DNA from: Arthrobacter sp. TPD3018
Lineage (GTDB): Bacteria > Pseudomonadota > Alphaproteobacteria > Sphingomonadales > Sphingomonadaceae
DNA: 64,000 nt
Direction: 5' to 3'
Assembly (NCBI GenBank): GCA_003075315.1
Contig: QDFQ01000007.1
Coordinates: 1-64,000, forward strand
A model generated the notes under the pieces. It did not search any database. It saw only the letters and a program-made list of their open reading frames with translations, and had not been told where the DNA came from. A program made the position numbers and the translations under genes. This document shows, piece after piece, positions 1 through 9,513 of the stretch (position 1 is its first letter; each line of letters starts with the position of its first letter).

Positions 1-249
1 AGTGCCGTGAGGGCGCTCGTCGAGCGACCCTGTAGATAATGTTCGGGCCTTCCACCTGGGTGCGTATCTCGTTTTAAGGATGGTGAGGACCACGGCCGCC
101 CCGGCGCCGCTGGATCCTGTGTTTGCTATGGCAGGGAGCGATCCCGTTGACGGTGGAAGCCATCTGGCTCAGATTGCATGCCGCGCCGATGGTTGTCGGC
201 GCATGGATATCTGCTGGCCAAAACCCGCCGCTGCTTCCAGACATAGGAC

Positions 250-816
250 GTTGTCCGATCTGATATGGGCAGGCGGGCCCCGGTCAATGAACAGCTCGGC
301 CAGGGCCGCCAGCACATCTTCGTGGCGAAGCTGACGGGCGACCATTAGCGCCAGGCACTCGCGGCTGGCCTCGTCGATGATCGTGAGGATGCGAAACTTG
401 CGCCCGTCATGCGTCCGTGCCTCGACAAAGTCGTACGCCCAGATGTGCCCGGGATATTCCGGCCGCAGCCGAATACACGAGCCATCGTTCAACCACAGCC
501 GACCGCGTTTCGGCTGTCGCTGAGGCACCTTCAGCCCCTCGCGCCGCCAGATCCGTTCCACCCGTTTGTGGTTCACCGACCAGCCGGCCGCATGCAGCAG
601 TGCGGTTACCCGGCGATAGCCGTAGCGCCCGTACTGCCTGGCCAGCGCGACGATGTCGTCGGTCAGCGCCTCCTCGTCATCTGCCCCACACGGCACTTTG
701 CGCTGCGTCGACCGATGCTGCCCGAGGACGCGGCACACCCGTCGCTCGGACACATCCAACACCTCACGCACCTGGTCGATGCACCGCCGACGCCGTGCGG
801 GGCTCAGAAGTTTCCC
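250..816 (-). pseudogene. IS3-family transposase OrfB, 3'-truncated
   Basis: The frame overlapping the end of orfA carries an OrfB start (KLLSPARRRRCIDQV), the HTH_21-like segment (RQYGRYGYRRVTALLHAAGW) and the start of an integrase-core rve domain: first Asp in IWAYDFVEART, second Asp in HIRSDN. After this Asn the sequence diverges and runs 26 unrelated residues to a stop at 169-171. About the last 90 residues of a usual OrfB, including the catalytic Glu, are missing. Inactive remnant. The flanking bases 1-249 show no recognisable gene. Confidence 0.8.
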
Positions 817-1082
817 CGCGCCGCCTCCTGCAGGATCAGCTTGTCCAATGTCAGGTCCGAGATCGCGCGACGCAGCCGCAGGTTCTCCTTCTCCAGATCC
901 TTCATCCGCCGCGCCTGATCCGTCTTCAGACCACCATATTCCTTGCGCCATCGGTAATAGGTCTGCTCGCTAACTGCGATGCGCCGGCATGCCTCGGCCG
1001 TCGTGCCGCCCTGGCCCAGCATGATCTCAACCTCACGCAGCTTGCCGATGATCTCCTCGGGCTTGTGCTTCTTCGCTGGCAT
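804..1082 (-). CDS. IS3-family transposase OrfA (HTH protein)
   Basis: A 92-residue protein with the IS3 OrfA layout: a basic N-terminus (MPAKKHKPEEIIGKL), a helix-turn-helix around residues 28-48 (TAEACRRIAVSEQTYYRW), and a leucine-zipper-like coiled coil near 58-85 (KDLEKENLRLRRAISDL) used for oligomerisation. It would bind the element's terminal repeats. It ends inside the beginning of orfB, as expected for the programmed minus-one frameshift that makes the OrfAB transposase. OrfA is intact, but its partner is truncated, so it may at most act as an inhibitor of related elements. Confidence 0.85.
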   Translation of the reverse strand: MPAKKHKPEEIIGKLREVEIMLGQGGTTAEACRRIAVSEQTYYRWRKEYGGLKTDQARRMKDLEKENLRLRRAISDLTLDKLILQEAARGNF

Positions 1083-1108
1083 TCGTCGTCCCTTCCTCGA
1101 TCCAGACT

Positions 1109-2224
1109 GTCATAGTCGATGGACCACTCAGAAGGGGGCAGCTCACCGACATTGGGCAGATAGCGGCGAAACGTACCTAGTCCGTCGTCGAAGAATTTGC
1201 GCAACCCGGCCCGGAGTTCGGCCTCCAGCGGATGCGGTTCGCCGCGCCACCGACCCCATTGGTGAAGCGCCGTGATGACCGACATTTGCACCATGATGTC
1301 GGGATATTCGGCGCCGGTGTAGGGGTGGACGTAACGATGGCCGTAATGGCGGATCGTCGCGGTGGGCGCCGTCGAAAGGTCGTGCGCGGATCGCTCTGCG
1401 CGGTCGAGCCAGTCGCGATAGGCGACGGGGGGTGGGTCCAGCAGATCGTAGGCACTGCCCAGCATCTGGACGAATTGTCGCGCCGACTCACGCTCGTGCG
1501 GTGGGGCTTGATGCCGGAACACGAGGATCGTCTCGGACAGGGTGACCGGCTCACCCGCCGCCAGCGCGACCTTGGCAGGATCGGCCTGCGCATCGGGGCT
1601 GGGCAAAGCATAGCCAAGCTCGGGCCACGCGCCGCCGACCACCTCGCGCGGGCGCGTGCCGGTGGCGCGGAAATAGTCGTTCGAGGCGGTCAGGTTCTGG
1701 ATGTAGAGGATATTGCCGAAGGCGGGTTCATCGATCCGAAAGTACAGCAATGCCGTGTTCAATCCGCGCTGCGACGCCTCGACATTGCCCTGCGCGCGCA
1801 AGGGGTCGTCGTTCGTGCCAAGCGGATAAAGGTCGCGCGGGGCGAAGGGCAGGATTGTCGGGCGGGCAGGGGTGAAGCGCGTGGTGACACGCAGACACTC
1901 CACCGCATGGCGATCGGCGACGCAGGATATGACATGGTCGCCCATGGCACTGGTGAGGCGCAGACGCGCCGCTTCACCGGGGCCGGGTGGCACCACCGCG
2001 CAGTCGAAGGCGGTGGGTACGAAGGCAGCGCGCACCGCGAGCCCGCCGCCGGAGGCGCGTCGGACAACGGCGAAAACGGAATCCTCGGTGCGGTGTAGCG
2101 CGATCGACAAATCCCCGACATCGAATCGCGCCAAAGCTTTTGCGCCATCCCGCAGCATCGCGCGTAGATCGAGGAGATGGGGGCTGATCGCGGGCGGCGC
2201 CTCGGCCGTCGCCGTTCGGGGCAT
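1109..2224 (-). pseudogene. Protein of unknown function, 3' end replaced by IS3 element
   Basis: The start is chosen at 2224 (MPRTATAEA) because GGAG lies about nine bases upstream. About 372 host residues follow, then the frame enters the IS at SEWSIDYD and gives low-quality residues to a stop near 926. The N-terminal ~230 residues look beta-rich (VGDLSIALHRTEDSVFAVV). The C-terminal part is alpha-helical with many aromatics (RDWLDRAERSAHDL, HPYTGAEYPDIMVQM), a layout reminiscent of glycoside-hydrolase-like alpha-toroid proteins. I cannot assign a family. It lies 95 bases behind the MFS gene on the same strand and was probably co-transcribed with it, perhaps acting on the transported compound. 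Confidence 0.55.
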
Positions 2225-2319
2225 CGTATCACTCCGACAGGGTGGCAGTCCTTTTTGCAAAGCCTTGGAAAGTCGAGAGTTCCGGCACGATGGCCGGCCG
2301 ATAAACTAGGTCAATGCGT

Positions 2320-3819
2320 TTATGGGGTCTTGGCCTGCCGGGCGCGTTTCAGCCGCGTGCGCGCCCTGGCATCGCGCAGCAACGTACCCGGCAAGTCGGT
2401 CGCCGCCCGCAGCCCCGCGACCGAAGAAATGTTGCGGATGCTGCGCCGGGTTTCGTTCAACACCTGTCCGATCATCGCCCGCCGCTCGATCTCGCCCTCC
2501 TCGCGGATGAGGGAGAGGCGGTGGATGGCATAGAGCCCGATCAGCCCGGCGAGCAGGAAGTAGAAATCCCACGCAGTGAGGGTGATCGGCAGGGTGAAGA
2601 TGCCATTGGGGCTGCGCCACCGCGCCACAAGCTCGAACTGCCGCGCGGCGAAGAATTGCGCCAGCAAGCCGCCCAAGATCGGCGCGATCCCCGCGGCAAC
2701 CGCGGTGGTCATCGCATTGGTCGCGACATAGGCGGTGGCCGATCCCTTGGGCGACAGCTTGAGCGCGATATTGGTACTGGCGAGGGTCACGCCGGCGATC
2801 GTCGCGCCCATGACGAGATGGAGCGCGATCAGCCACAGCTTCACCGCCTGCCGGTCACCCAATTGCGAGGCGCCGATCATCGCGACGATCGCCAGGATAT
2901 AGGCGGGTGCGCAGACGCCGAGTACCGATGTGTTGGCGAACCGATCGCTGAGCCGCCCCCACAGGCGGAGCGCGAGGATGTTGGCGATCTGGCTGGCGAC
3001 GCTGAGCAGCAGAACGAAGCTGACCGCGAAGTGCAGCTGGCGGACGATGAAGACGGTGAAGAAGGGCGTCGCGAGGTTGATCGCAAACTGCCAGCTTGCG
3101 ACGAAGACCAGCAGGCGGCGGAAATTGGCGTTGCCCAGCGGCTGGCGGATCAAGGCGCGCAGATTGATGGGACCGCTGGCTGGCGGCATGATTGGTTCCG
3201 GCATCATCGCGACGATGCGTGCGCTGATCAGGCCGGTGACGCAGCCCGCGGCGAACATCGCGGCGAACACCGTGTCGCGCGCCGACGAGCCGGCCGGCGT
3301 CCAGTCGAGCGCCAGCGCCGCCGCCAGTCCCAGGATCAGGCTGATCGCAGTCAGCCAGATCGTGCGCCGGGCGAAGACATCGCCCAGCCGGTCGTCCGGC
3401 GCGAGATCGCGCATCCACGCGTTCCAGGCGCAGCCGCCGATCGCACCGAGCCCGCACAACAGCATCTGCGCGCACAGGAAGACGAGCAGGGCGGACGTGC
3501 CGCTTGAAAAGGCGAGGACCGCCATGACGGCCAGCATGGTCCGCCCGATCAGGCTGGAGAGGACCGCGATCAGCTTGCGGCGGCGCCAGCGCTCCACGAT
3601 CTGGATGGCGGGCAATTGCAGCAACTGGGCAAGGAACGGCATGGCGGCGAGGATGCCGATCATGACGTTCGACGCGCCGAGATGCAGCGCGAAGGCGGTC
3701 AGGATCACCCCGCTGGTCAACGCCGCCGCGCCGCCGGAAAAGCCCGCTTCGATGACGAGCAATCGCAATCCGCGCTCACGGTCGGCGGTCGTCAGCTCTG
3801 GTTGCGGCTGCAGGGACAT
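2320..3819 (-). CDS. MFS transporter
   Basis: A protein of about 499 residues with twelve likely hydrophobic segments (for example ALTSGVILTAFALHLGA and AVMAVLAFSSGTSALLVFLC). A basic loop between the second and third segments (VERWRRRKLIAVLSSLIGR) matches the MFS loop 2-3 position, so it is an inner-membrane secondary transporter. The substrate is not apparent. The C-terminus has an unusual ~70-residue soluble basic tail (RRAMIGQVLNETRRSIRNI to RARTRLKRARQAK). A start at 3819 (MSLQPQ) is preferred; an in-frame GTG at 3849 is possible. The downstream gene on the same strand is broken by an IS. Confidence 0.75.
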   Translation of the reverse strand: MSLQPQPELTTADRERGLRLLVIEAGFSGGAAALTSGVILTAFALHLGASNVMIGILAAMPFLAQLLQLPAIQIVERWRRRKLIAVLSSLIGRTMLAVMAVLAFSSGTSALLVFLCAQMLLCGLGAIGGCAWNAWMRDLAPDDRLGDVFARRTIWLTAISLILGLAAALALDWTPAGSSARDTVFAAMFAAGCVTGLISARIVAMMPEPIMPPASGPINLRALIRQPLGNANFRRLLVFVASWQFAINLATPFFTVFIVRQLHFAVSFVLLLSVASQIANILALRLWGRLSDRFANTSVLGVCAPAYILAIVAMIGASQLGDRQAVKLWLIALHLVMGATIAGVTLASTNIALKLSPKGSATAYVATNAMTTAVAAGIAPILGGLLAQFFAARQFELVARWRSPNGIFTLPITLTAWDFYFLLAGLIGLYAIHRLSLIREEGEIERRAMIGQVLNETRRSIRNISSVAGLRAATDLPGTLLRDARARTRLKRARQAKTP

Positions 3820-3877
3820 GCGGGCGGGGCAACGTCCTACCCGAAGCACGGGTTGCGGTAGAGCTCGGCACGGCCTG

Positions 3878-3902
3878 ATCTATATCACTGAGTTTTATAG
3901 AT
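3878..3902. promoter_or_regulatory. Inverted repeat between MFS gene and patatin gene
   Basis: ATCTATA and TATAGAT form perfect 7-bp arms around an 11-bp spacer, in an AT-rich island within a GC-rich intergenic region between divergent genes. This placement suggests an operator or promoter for the MFS gene or the patatin gene. No dedicated regulator gene lies next to it. Confidence 0.4.
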
Positions 3903-4066
3903 ATAACTGCAGATGGCGCGCCACCATCCAGGCGATTGCGGGTTTGTGATCCCGTATGTCGGCAGGTCCGTGGCCCTGTCGTTTGTCCCCGTCGCATGAG
4001 GCCGACCCGTCGAATGCCGATCCGATGCCGTTCCCGTCCGATCCCCCGTCCGGCCCGCGAACGGCG

Positions 4067-5116
4067 ATGACGTCGCTCATCCCGTCTCACACGCGTGTCG
4101 CCCTGGTGCTCGCCGGGGGGAATGCGCTGGGTGCGTATCAGGCGGGGGTCTATGAGGCGCTGCACGATGCGGGCATCGCACCGGAGTGGATCGTCGGCAC
4201 GTCGGTCGGTGCGGTCAATGCGGCGATCATTGCAGGCAATGCGTCGGCCGATCGTCTGGCGCGGCTGCGCGATATTTGGCGGCCCGAAGCCGTCGATACA
4301 TTTGGCACACCATGGTGGGATATTTCGTTCGACGGCTGGCGCCGCACCGGCGAGGTGATGGCGACGATGATTGGTGGGCGGCAGGGCGTGTTTGCGCCGC
4401 TGGGCACCGCGCTGGCCGATCGTGACGCGCCGGCGCTGTACGATACGATGCCCCTGGCCCGTACGCTCGCCCGGCTCGTGGACTTCGATCGGCTGAACGA
4501 GGGCCCCGTGCGCTATACCGCGCAGGCGATGGCGCTCGATACGGGGGCGGAGGTGGCGTTCGACAGCCGGAACGTCCGGATGACGCCCGATCATATCCGG
4601 GCGAGCTGCGCCATGCCGCCCGCCTTTCCGCCGGTCGCGATCGAGGGCGAACGGTTCGTCGATGGCGGCTTGTCCGCCAACCTGCCGCTCGATCCCGTGC
4701 TGTCGCAGCCGGGGGAGGGGCCGCTGCTGTGCATTTCGGTCGACCTGTTGCCCTTGGCCGGGGCGCCTGCGCTGACGATCGGCGGGATGATTGCGCGAGC
4801 GCAGGATCTGCTGTTTGCCGCGCAATCGCGCCGTACCCTGGCCCGGTGGCAGGCGCAGTATGCCGTCGATCCCGATCTGGCGGCGGCGTCCGTGACGCTT
4901 TTCCAGCTGCACTATGCCGATCAGCAGGCCGAAGTGGCGGGCAAGGCGCTGGATTTTTCACCCCGATCGGTGCGGGCGCGATGGGATGCAGGGCTGCGTG
5001 ACGGCCGGGCGCTGGTCGCGCGGCTGGCGGATGGGGGGATCGCGCTCGGGGCGTGCGGGCTGCGCTTGATCACTAGGGCGGACGCATCCGCCGCAACAGT
5101 AGGAGACGTGCCATGA
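4067..5116 (+). CDS. Patatin-like phospholipase
   Basis: Patatin-family serine hydrolase predicted to cleave acyl esters of lipids with a Ser-Asp dyad. Visible are the oxyanion stretch (LAGGNALGAYQ, about residues 15-25), the nucleophile elbow GTSVG (Ser46 from this start) and the DGG motif VDGGLSANLP (Asp199). The start at 4067 (MTSLIPSHTR) places the motifs where the family usually has them; a longer frame from 3956 adds 37 Pro/Ser-rich residues of non-coding appearance, and 4025 is a further option. The stop overlaps the start of the alcohol dehydrogenase gene (ATGA), so the two are translationally coupled. No signal peptide is evident. The natural substrate is unknown. Confidence 0.85.
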   Translation: MTSLIPSHTRVALVLAGGNALGAYQAGVYEALHDAGIAPEWIVGTSVGAVNAAIIAGNASADRLARLRDIWRPEAVDTFGTPWWDISFDGWRRTGEVMATMIGGRQGVFAPLGTALADRDAPALYDTMPLARTLARLVDFDRLNEGPVRYTAQAMALDTGAEVAFDSRNVRMTPDHIRASCAMPPAFPPVAIEGERFVDGGLSANLPLDPVLSQPGEGPLLCISVDLLPLAGAPALTIGGMIARAQDLLFAAQSRRTLARWQAQYAVDPDLAAASVTLFQLHYADQQAEVAGKALDFSPRSVRARWDAGLRDGRALVARLADGGIALGACGLRLITRADASAATVGDVP

Positions 5117-6165
5117 AAGCCGCGCGCAAAACCGCCGATGGTCGCTTCGAGATCGCCGAGGTCGACGAGCCCGTTCTCCCCGCCGACGACTGGGTGAAGG
5201 CGCGCGTGCGCATGGCGGGCATCTGCGGCACCGACCTGCGCCATTGGGAGAAGGCGGAGGAAGAGCTGCACTGCTGCATCATGGGGCATGAATTGGCGGG
5301 CGAGGTGGTCGAGATCGGGCCGGCGGTGGAGCGCGTCGCCATCGGCGACCGGGTGCTGATCGAATCCGTGCTGGGGTGCGGCCATTGTGACTGGTGCCGG
5401 GTGCAGCAATACAATCGCTGCCCGGACCTCTATCCCACCCGCCGCGCCAGCGTGTCGCGCGCCTATGCCGAATATGTCGTCGGGCCGCAGCACAAGTTCC
5501 ACCGCCTGCCCGACAATGTGGGGTATGACGATGCCGCGCTGCTCGATACCTATGCCGTGGCGTTGCATGCCCAGCATCTGTCGGGCCTGACCATCGGATC
5601 GCGCGTGGCGATCATCGGGGCGGGGCCGATCGGGCTGGGCCAGCTGATGCTCGCCAAGGCCAGCGGCGCGACGGTGACGATCATCGACAAGATGCCGCAC
5701 GCGCTCGCCTTGGCTGCGCGGCTGGGCGCCGACCGTACCCTTCACCCGGACGACGAGGACCCCGAGGCAGTGATCTTCGGCCAGACCGACGACCAAGGCG
5801 CCGATATCGTGTTCGAATGCGCGGGCGGCGAGTCCATGCCCGACACGCTGCCGCTCGCCACGCGGCTAGTGCGGCGCGGCGGCAAGGTCGTTATCGTCGG
5901 CGGCTTCGATGCGGGTGCCATCGCCATCCCCCTGGAGTGGCAGCGTATCCAGATGTCCGAGATCACGCTGATCCCCAGCGCCAGCTTCGCCTTTCACGAC
6001 ATCCATGCCGAACAGGTCGAGGTGCTCGATCTGGTGACGCGGGGCGTGCTCAAGACCCAGGAGCTGATCACCCATCGCTTTCCGCTCGACCAGATCAACG
6101 AGGCGTTCGAGGTGGCGCAGGATCGCAGCCGGACCGGGGCCATATTCGTGGGGCTCGAGATTTAG
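5113..6165 (+). CDS. Zinc-dependent alcohol dehydrogenase (MDR family)
   Basis: A 350-residue medium-chain dehydrogenase of the sorbitol/threonine dehydrogenase type that oxidises or reduces an alcohol with NAD(H). Catalytic zinc ligands are Cys38 (GICGTD) and His59-Glu60 (GHE). All four structural-zinc cysteines are present (C89, C92, C95, C103). The Rossmann motif is GAGPIG (169-174), and the following IIDK supplies an acidic residue that favours NAD over NADP. AGGAG precedes the start, which overlaps the patatin stop by ATGA. Coupling with a lipase suggests a shared catabolic step, but the substrate cannot be read from the sequence. Confidence 0.9.
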   Translation: MKAARKTADGRFEIAEVDEPVLPADDWVKARVRMAGICGTDLRHWEKAEEELHCCIMGHELAGEVVEIGPAVERVAIGDRVLIESVLGCGHCDWCRVQQYNRCPDLYPTRRASVSRAYAEYVVGPQHKFHRLPDNVGYDDAALLDTYAVALHAQHLSGLTIGSRVAIIGAGPIGLGQLMLAKASGATVTIIDKMPHALALAARLGADRTLHPDDEDPEAVIFGQTDDQGADIVFECAGGESMPDTLPLATRLVRRGGKVVIVGGFDAGAIAIPLEWQRIQMSEITLIPSASFAFHDIHAEQVEVLDLVTRGVLKTQELITHRFPLDQINEAFEVAQDRSRTGAIFVGLEI

Positions 6166-6243
6166 AGGCGAAGCGTCGCGCTAGGCTCGGCAGGCGAGCG
6201 GGCCGCATTGTCGCGACCGGGCGTTCGTACGTTCACGCGGACG

Positions 6244-6663
6244 TCAGACCTGAGAGACGAATCCGTGCATCAAGTCGATGAGGTCGGTGACGTGCGCGTC
6301 TACGGCACTCGCCGGCAACGGTTCGATAAGCGGCAGGATATGCGGCTCCAAAAAAATCTCCGGTCCCCAATAGGCCATGCTCCATCGCTCGAACCGTCAA
6401 TCCGTTTCGGGGCGGGCACGCCTGATCGTGACGTTCGTGTGCCGCTGATCGTTCTCGATTCTCGCCATGAGCGCCCGAATGGTATCTTCGTCGCCCTCGA
6501 TACTTTGGGCGAAATGACGTTCGGTGAATGCAAGCGCCCCGGTGACGCCCATGGATGCGTTCCACCGCGTCGACCGGTCGATGATATCCTGGACGTGTGC
6601 CGAGGCTTCGGTGCCGTGGAGAAGGCTCCGACTGACGTAAAAGACCGTAAATACCATTTGCAT
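6244..6663 (-). pseudogene. BLUF-domain blue-light sensor broken by one in-frame TGA
   Basis: From MQMVFTVFYVSR the frame shows a BLUF flavin-binding domain: Tyr9, Asn35 (RWNASMGVTG) and Gln53 (FAQSIEGDED), then DQRHTNVTIRR. It meets TGA at 6397-6399. Translation beyond this single stop stays in frame and gives the expected last strand and C-terminus (RFERWSMAYWGPEIF) up to a stop at 6244-6246. Counting the TGA as one residue, Gln53 to Trp94 is 41 residues and Trp to Met is 2, the same spacings as Q63, W104 and M106 in AppA. One codon, possibly CGA for Arg, has therefore become a stop. A truncated product would lack the Trp/Met strand needed for normal signalling. Divergent from the Crp-type gene. 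Confidence 0.8.
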
Positions 6664-6850
6664 TGCCTCGAACCGTGTTCGCCATGAGATGAGGGGGCGG
6701 GCGGGATGATCCAGCTTAGTGCACCCGACCCGCAACAAGGGCAGAGTTGTGATTATGGTTTCGTTGGGCCGCCGGGCCTTCAGCCTCAACCGATCTTCCA
6801 GGGCATCGTTTACGGAACGAGCGATTGTCTGCCGCGCCTCGAAGGCTGAC

Positions 6851-7531
6851 ATGGCGACACATGCGCACGTTCTGGCACCGATCCTTGCTAAATTGGAGCA
6901 GCACGTCGACTGGAGCGACGGCGACCGGCATGCCTTCACCGCCCTTCCGATCCGCTGCATAGATCTTCGAGCGGGCGCTCATCTGTCACGTCAAGGCGAT
7001 GACCTGGGCACGTGCGGCGCTCTCCTCTCCGGTTTCGCGTTTCTGTACCGGATACTGTCCGATGGTTCGCGCCAGATCGTGTCGGTTCGGATGGCCGGCG
7101 ACTTCCTCAACCTTCAGGGCGGATTGCTGCAGAGCGCCAGCCATAATGTCCAGATGCTGACGCCGGCGAGGATCGCGCTCTTGCAGGTCGCGGACATCAG
7201 TGCGCTCGCGGCGGAGCGGCCGACCATTCATCGTGCCCTGTGGCTTTCGACGTTGCTCGACAGCGCGATTTACAGCCAGTGGATCACCAGCGTCGGACGT
7301 CGTGACGCCCGGTCACGGATCGCTCACCTGCTGTGCGAATTCGCGATCCGCCTGCGTGGCATCGGATTGTGTGACGCGCTGACCTATGCGTTTCCGATGA
7401 CCCAGGAGCAATTGGGCGATGCGACCGGCCTCACGTCTGCCCACGTGAACCGCATGCTGCAACAACTGCGTAAGGAAGGACTGATCCGGACACAGACCGG
7501 TCCGTCACGATCGAGGATTGGCAGGGCCTGA
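6851..7531 (+). CDS. Crp/Fnr-family transcriptional regulator
   Basis: A 226-residue regulator. The N-terminal cyclic-nucleotide-binding-like beta roll covers about residues 25-125 (GAHLSRQGDDLGTCGALLSGFAFLYR). A C-terminal winged helix-turn-helix lies around 165-215 (PMTQEQLGDATGLTSAHVNRMLQQLRKEGLI). There is no N-terminal cysteine cluster, so it is unlikely to hold an Fnr iron-sulfur centre, and the cAMP-contacting residues are not clearly conserved. The start at 6851 (MATHAHVL) is chosen over a longer frame from 6719 that would add 44 residues overlapping the divergent BLUF promoter. In sphingomonads such regulators often sit beside light or stress sensors; here the neighbours are decayed sensors. 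Confidence 0.88.
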   Translation: MATHAHVLAPILAKLEQHVDWSDGDRHAFTALPIRCIDLRAGAHLSRQGDDLGTCGALLSGFAFLYRILSDGSRQIVSVRMAGDFLNLQGGLLQSASHNVQMLTPARIALLQVADISALAAERPTIHRALWLSTLLDSAIYSQWITSVGRRDARSRIAHLLCEFAIRLRGIGLCDALTYAFPMTQEQLGDATGLTSAHVNRMLQQLRKEGLIRTQTGPSRSRIGRA

Positions 7532-7754
7532 GTCGAGCGGCAAGTTTCTATGCGGCGTATCTTTATCAGGATGCGGCGAAGAGGGAGCGGCGCCACGGTG
7601 AACGGCCAGTAGCGTGGAAGGGCGGCGAGGGTGCGTGTTGTGACTTAGCTTGAATTGCAGGCAACATCGCAATCTATGGGGGCAACGCCAATTCATTTGG
7701 GCTGATTGATAGCTAAGTCACGCAGACGCGTAGGGCACGCGTGGTTCAGTCATG

Positions 7755-7812
7755 TGAACGAACGTCCGAAGTCGAGTAGCGCTGCGATTAGCTGGATGTC
7801 TGTTGTCGGGTC
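7755..7812 (+). repeat. Dispersed repeat, copy 1
   Basis: TGAACGAACGTCCGAAGTCG starts the left half, and a diverged right half ends TTGTCGGGTCA. It lies between the convergent crp-like gene and the sensor remnant. Confidence 0.6.
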
Positions 7813-7823
7813 AGCTCCTCCTC

Positions 7824-9513
7824 TCAGGAGTGAGGACCTCCGACAAAGCCGGCGCGGTTCACGGTGACGTAGAACACATCCTCGATCGCCTGTGCCATCG
7901 AGCAAAAACGCTCTTCGCTCTCACGCAGGGCGGTTTGGTTTCGCCACCGCTCAATCAGGTCCGCGGCCTGACGCGCGAGCAGCCCTAGAAAGCGCACCTC
8001 CCTCTCGCTCAAACGATGCCGCGCACGGTGCCAAAGCGCGTTAAGCATCCCAAGCGGGGCACCGGCTCGCGACATCAGCGGGTAGGCTACGGCCGATTGG
8101 ATGCCTTCGCCGACGAGTAGCCGACAGCCCACGTCTCCGACCTCCTCGGGGAAGTCGGCAAAGGCGAGCTCGCCCGTTTTCAGGGCTATGCCACACGCTG
8201 TCCGGCTGCCCGCATCAACGCGGTCGAAGTAGTCGGTGATGGTCTTGGAAAAGTTGCGGCTGGCGATCAACTCCAGCGTCTTCGTGGCTGGATCAAAAAG
8301 CTGGAAAGTCCCGGCATCCGCGCTCGTGATCGAGATCGTGGCAGACAAGGCCTCGTCATATATCGACTGGAGACTGTCCTCCGGCACCAATCGTTCCGAA
8401 AGGCTTCGCAGTAATTCCGCATTGGCCAGATCGGACGCCAGCGCTTCCCGGCTTTCTCGCAGCGCGGCCTCTGCGCGTCCGCGTTCGATCGCAGCCAAGG
8501 TCCGCTCAGCTGTCTCGACAAGGATGGAAGCCTCGCCACTGGACCAGTCTCGAACCTCTGTATCGCCGACCAACAGAGTGGCAATGAGACGGCCGCCCTT
8601 GATCAAGGGGGCCATCATCATCGATCGGAAGCCCAAGGCAGTGAAATTCTGACGGATGCTGATGGGTAACTGTTCGTAGTTGGCGTAATCGCGAGCCGAG
8701 TGCACCTCTCCATCAGAAAGCAGCTCAAGAAACTCGGGCGCATCGGAAACATCATGTGAACCGACGAGTGACGGAAGCCCCTCCCGCACGCTGTCGCGCA
8801 GGACCAAACCCGTCTTTCTGCACAGATCCCAGTCGACGTAGTAGCACCACCCCGCATTCAGCTGACTGCGCAGCAGCCGGGTGGTCTCGCCGTGGATGTC
8901 AGCGGCCGCCGCAAGCGGTCGAACGGCATCGGAGAGCTTAAGCAGGAACGCCTGTCGTTCCTCGCTCTCGCGCAGGGCTTTCCCGGCGTGCACGCTCTTC
9001 AACCAGATGCAGGCGATCAATGACCGGCCCCAGGATCATGGCGTAGGTGCGCAGAAACTGGATCTCGTCGTCACCGAAGTCTCTCGGCTTGGTGTCATCC
9101 ACCTGCAGGATGCCGTATGCGCGTTGCCCGGGCATGAAGATGGGCACGTTGACCAGCGCCACAACCCCGGCCTTCTTCATGAAGTCGGGAATATCAAACC
9201 GGGTTTCGACCCCGATGTCTGACGAGATGATCGACTGCGCGGCTTCGATAGCGTAAGTCTCGGATGATCGCTCGCCCATTGGGAGGCGGACGGTGCCCAC
9301 AACGTCAGGAGCCCATCCGACACCCGCCCGCACGAACAATTCGTGGTGATCTTTCTGGATCTCCAGGACCTTGGCCCTGCCGGTACCTAGCGCTTCTCCA
9401 ACCAGATGGCAGGCTTCGGTCAGCACATCATCCAGGTCCTCAGAGTGGATCGCGAACTCGCCGAAGTCTGCGAGAACTTGCTGCCGCCTAGCCCACTGAT
9501 CTAGATCAGGCAC
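7824..9513 (-). pseudogene. Multi-GAF sensor protein, frameshifted and C-terminally truncated
   Basis: The first frame (9513 to about 8940) encodes a GAF domain (LADFGEFAIHSEDLDDVLTE to DFGDDEIQFLRTYAMILGP). It passes into a second frame (about 9000 to 7824) with two more GAF domains (AAADIHGETTRLLRSQL; SERLVPEDSLQSIYDEAL) and the start of a PAS domain (LRESEERFCSMAQAIEDVFYV). Removing one base from the AAA run at 8979-8981 (TTT on the plus strand) restores EERARREALRESEERQAFLL, so a one-base insertion is the likely lesion. The reading ends about 20 residues into the PAS domain, and no kinase domain follows. Full-length relatives are GAF/PAS histidine kinases of the HisKA_2 or HWE type. Decayed, or possibly a sequencing error at the homopolymer. 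Confidence 0.7.

Larger units (their letters stand above)
250..1112 (-). mobile_element. Truncated IS3-family insertion sequence
   Basis: An IS3-type orfA (804-1082) is followed by an orfB in another frame. Homology to OrfB stops abruptly at about position 250, directly after the second catalytic Asp (HIRSDN), so the third catalytic residue (Glu) and the far inverted repeat are missing. The orfA-proximal end is placed near 1112 because the host reading frame (ending SEWSIDYD) runs to about 1109 and the element would then begin with TGAC; this boundary is inferred. No target duplication can be checked because the other end is gone. The copy cannot move by itself. Confidence 0.8.

Noticed and set aside
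80..334. 84-residue plus-strand frame at the left edge
   Set aside because: Runs antisense into the IS remnant; no similarity or start signal.
2314..3507. Long plus-strand open frame opposite the MFS gene
   Set aside because: Rich in Arg, Gly, Asp and Gln without hydrophobic core or motifs; a mirror of the MFS gene in GC-rich DNA.
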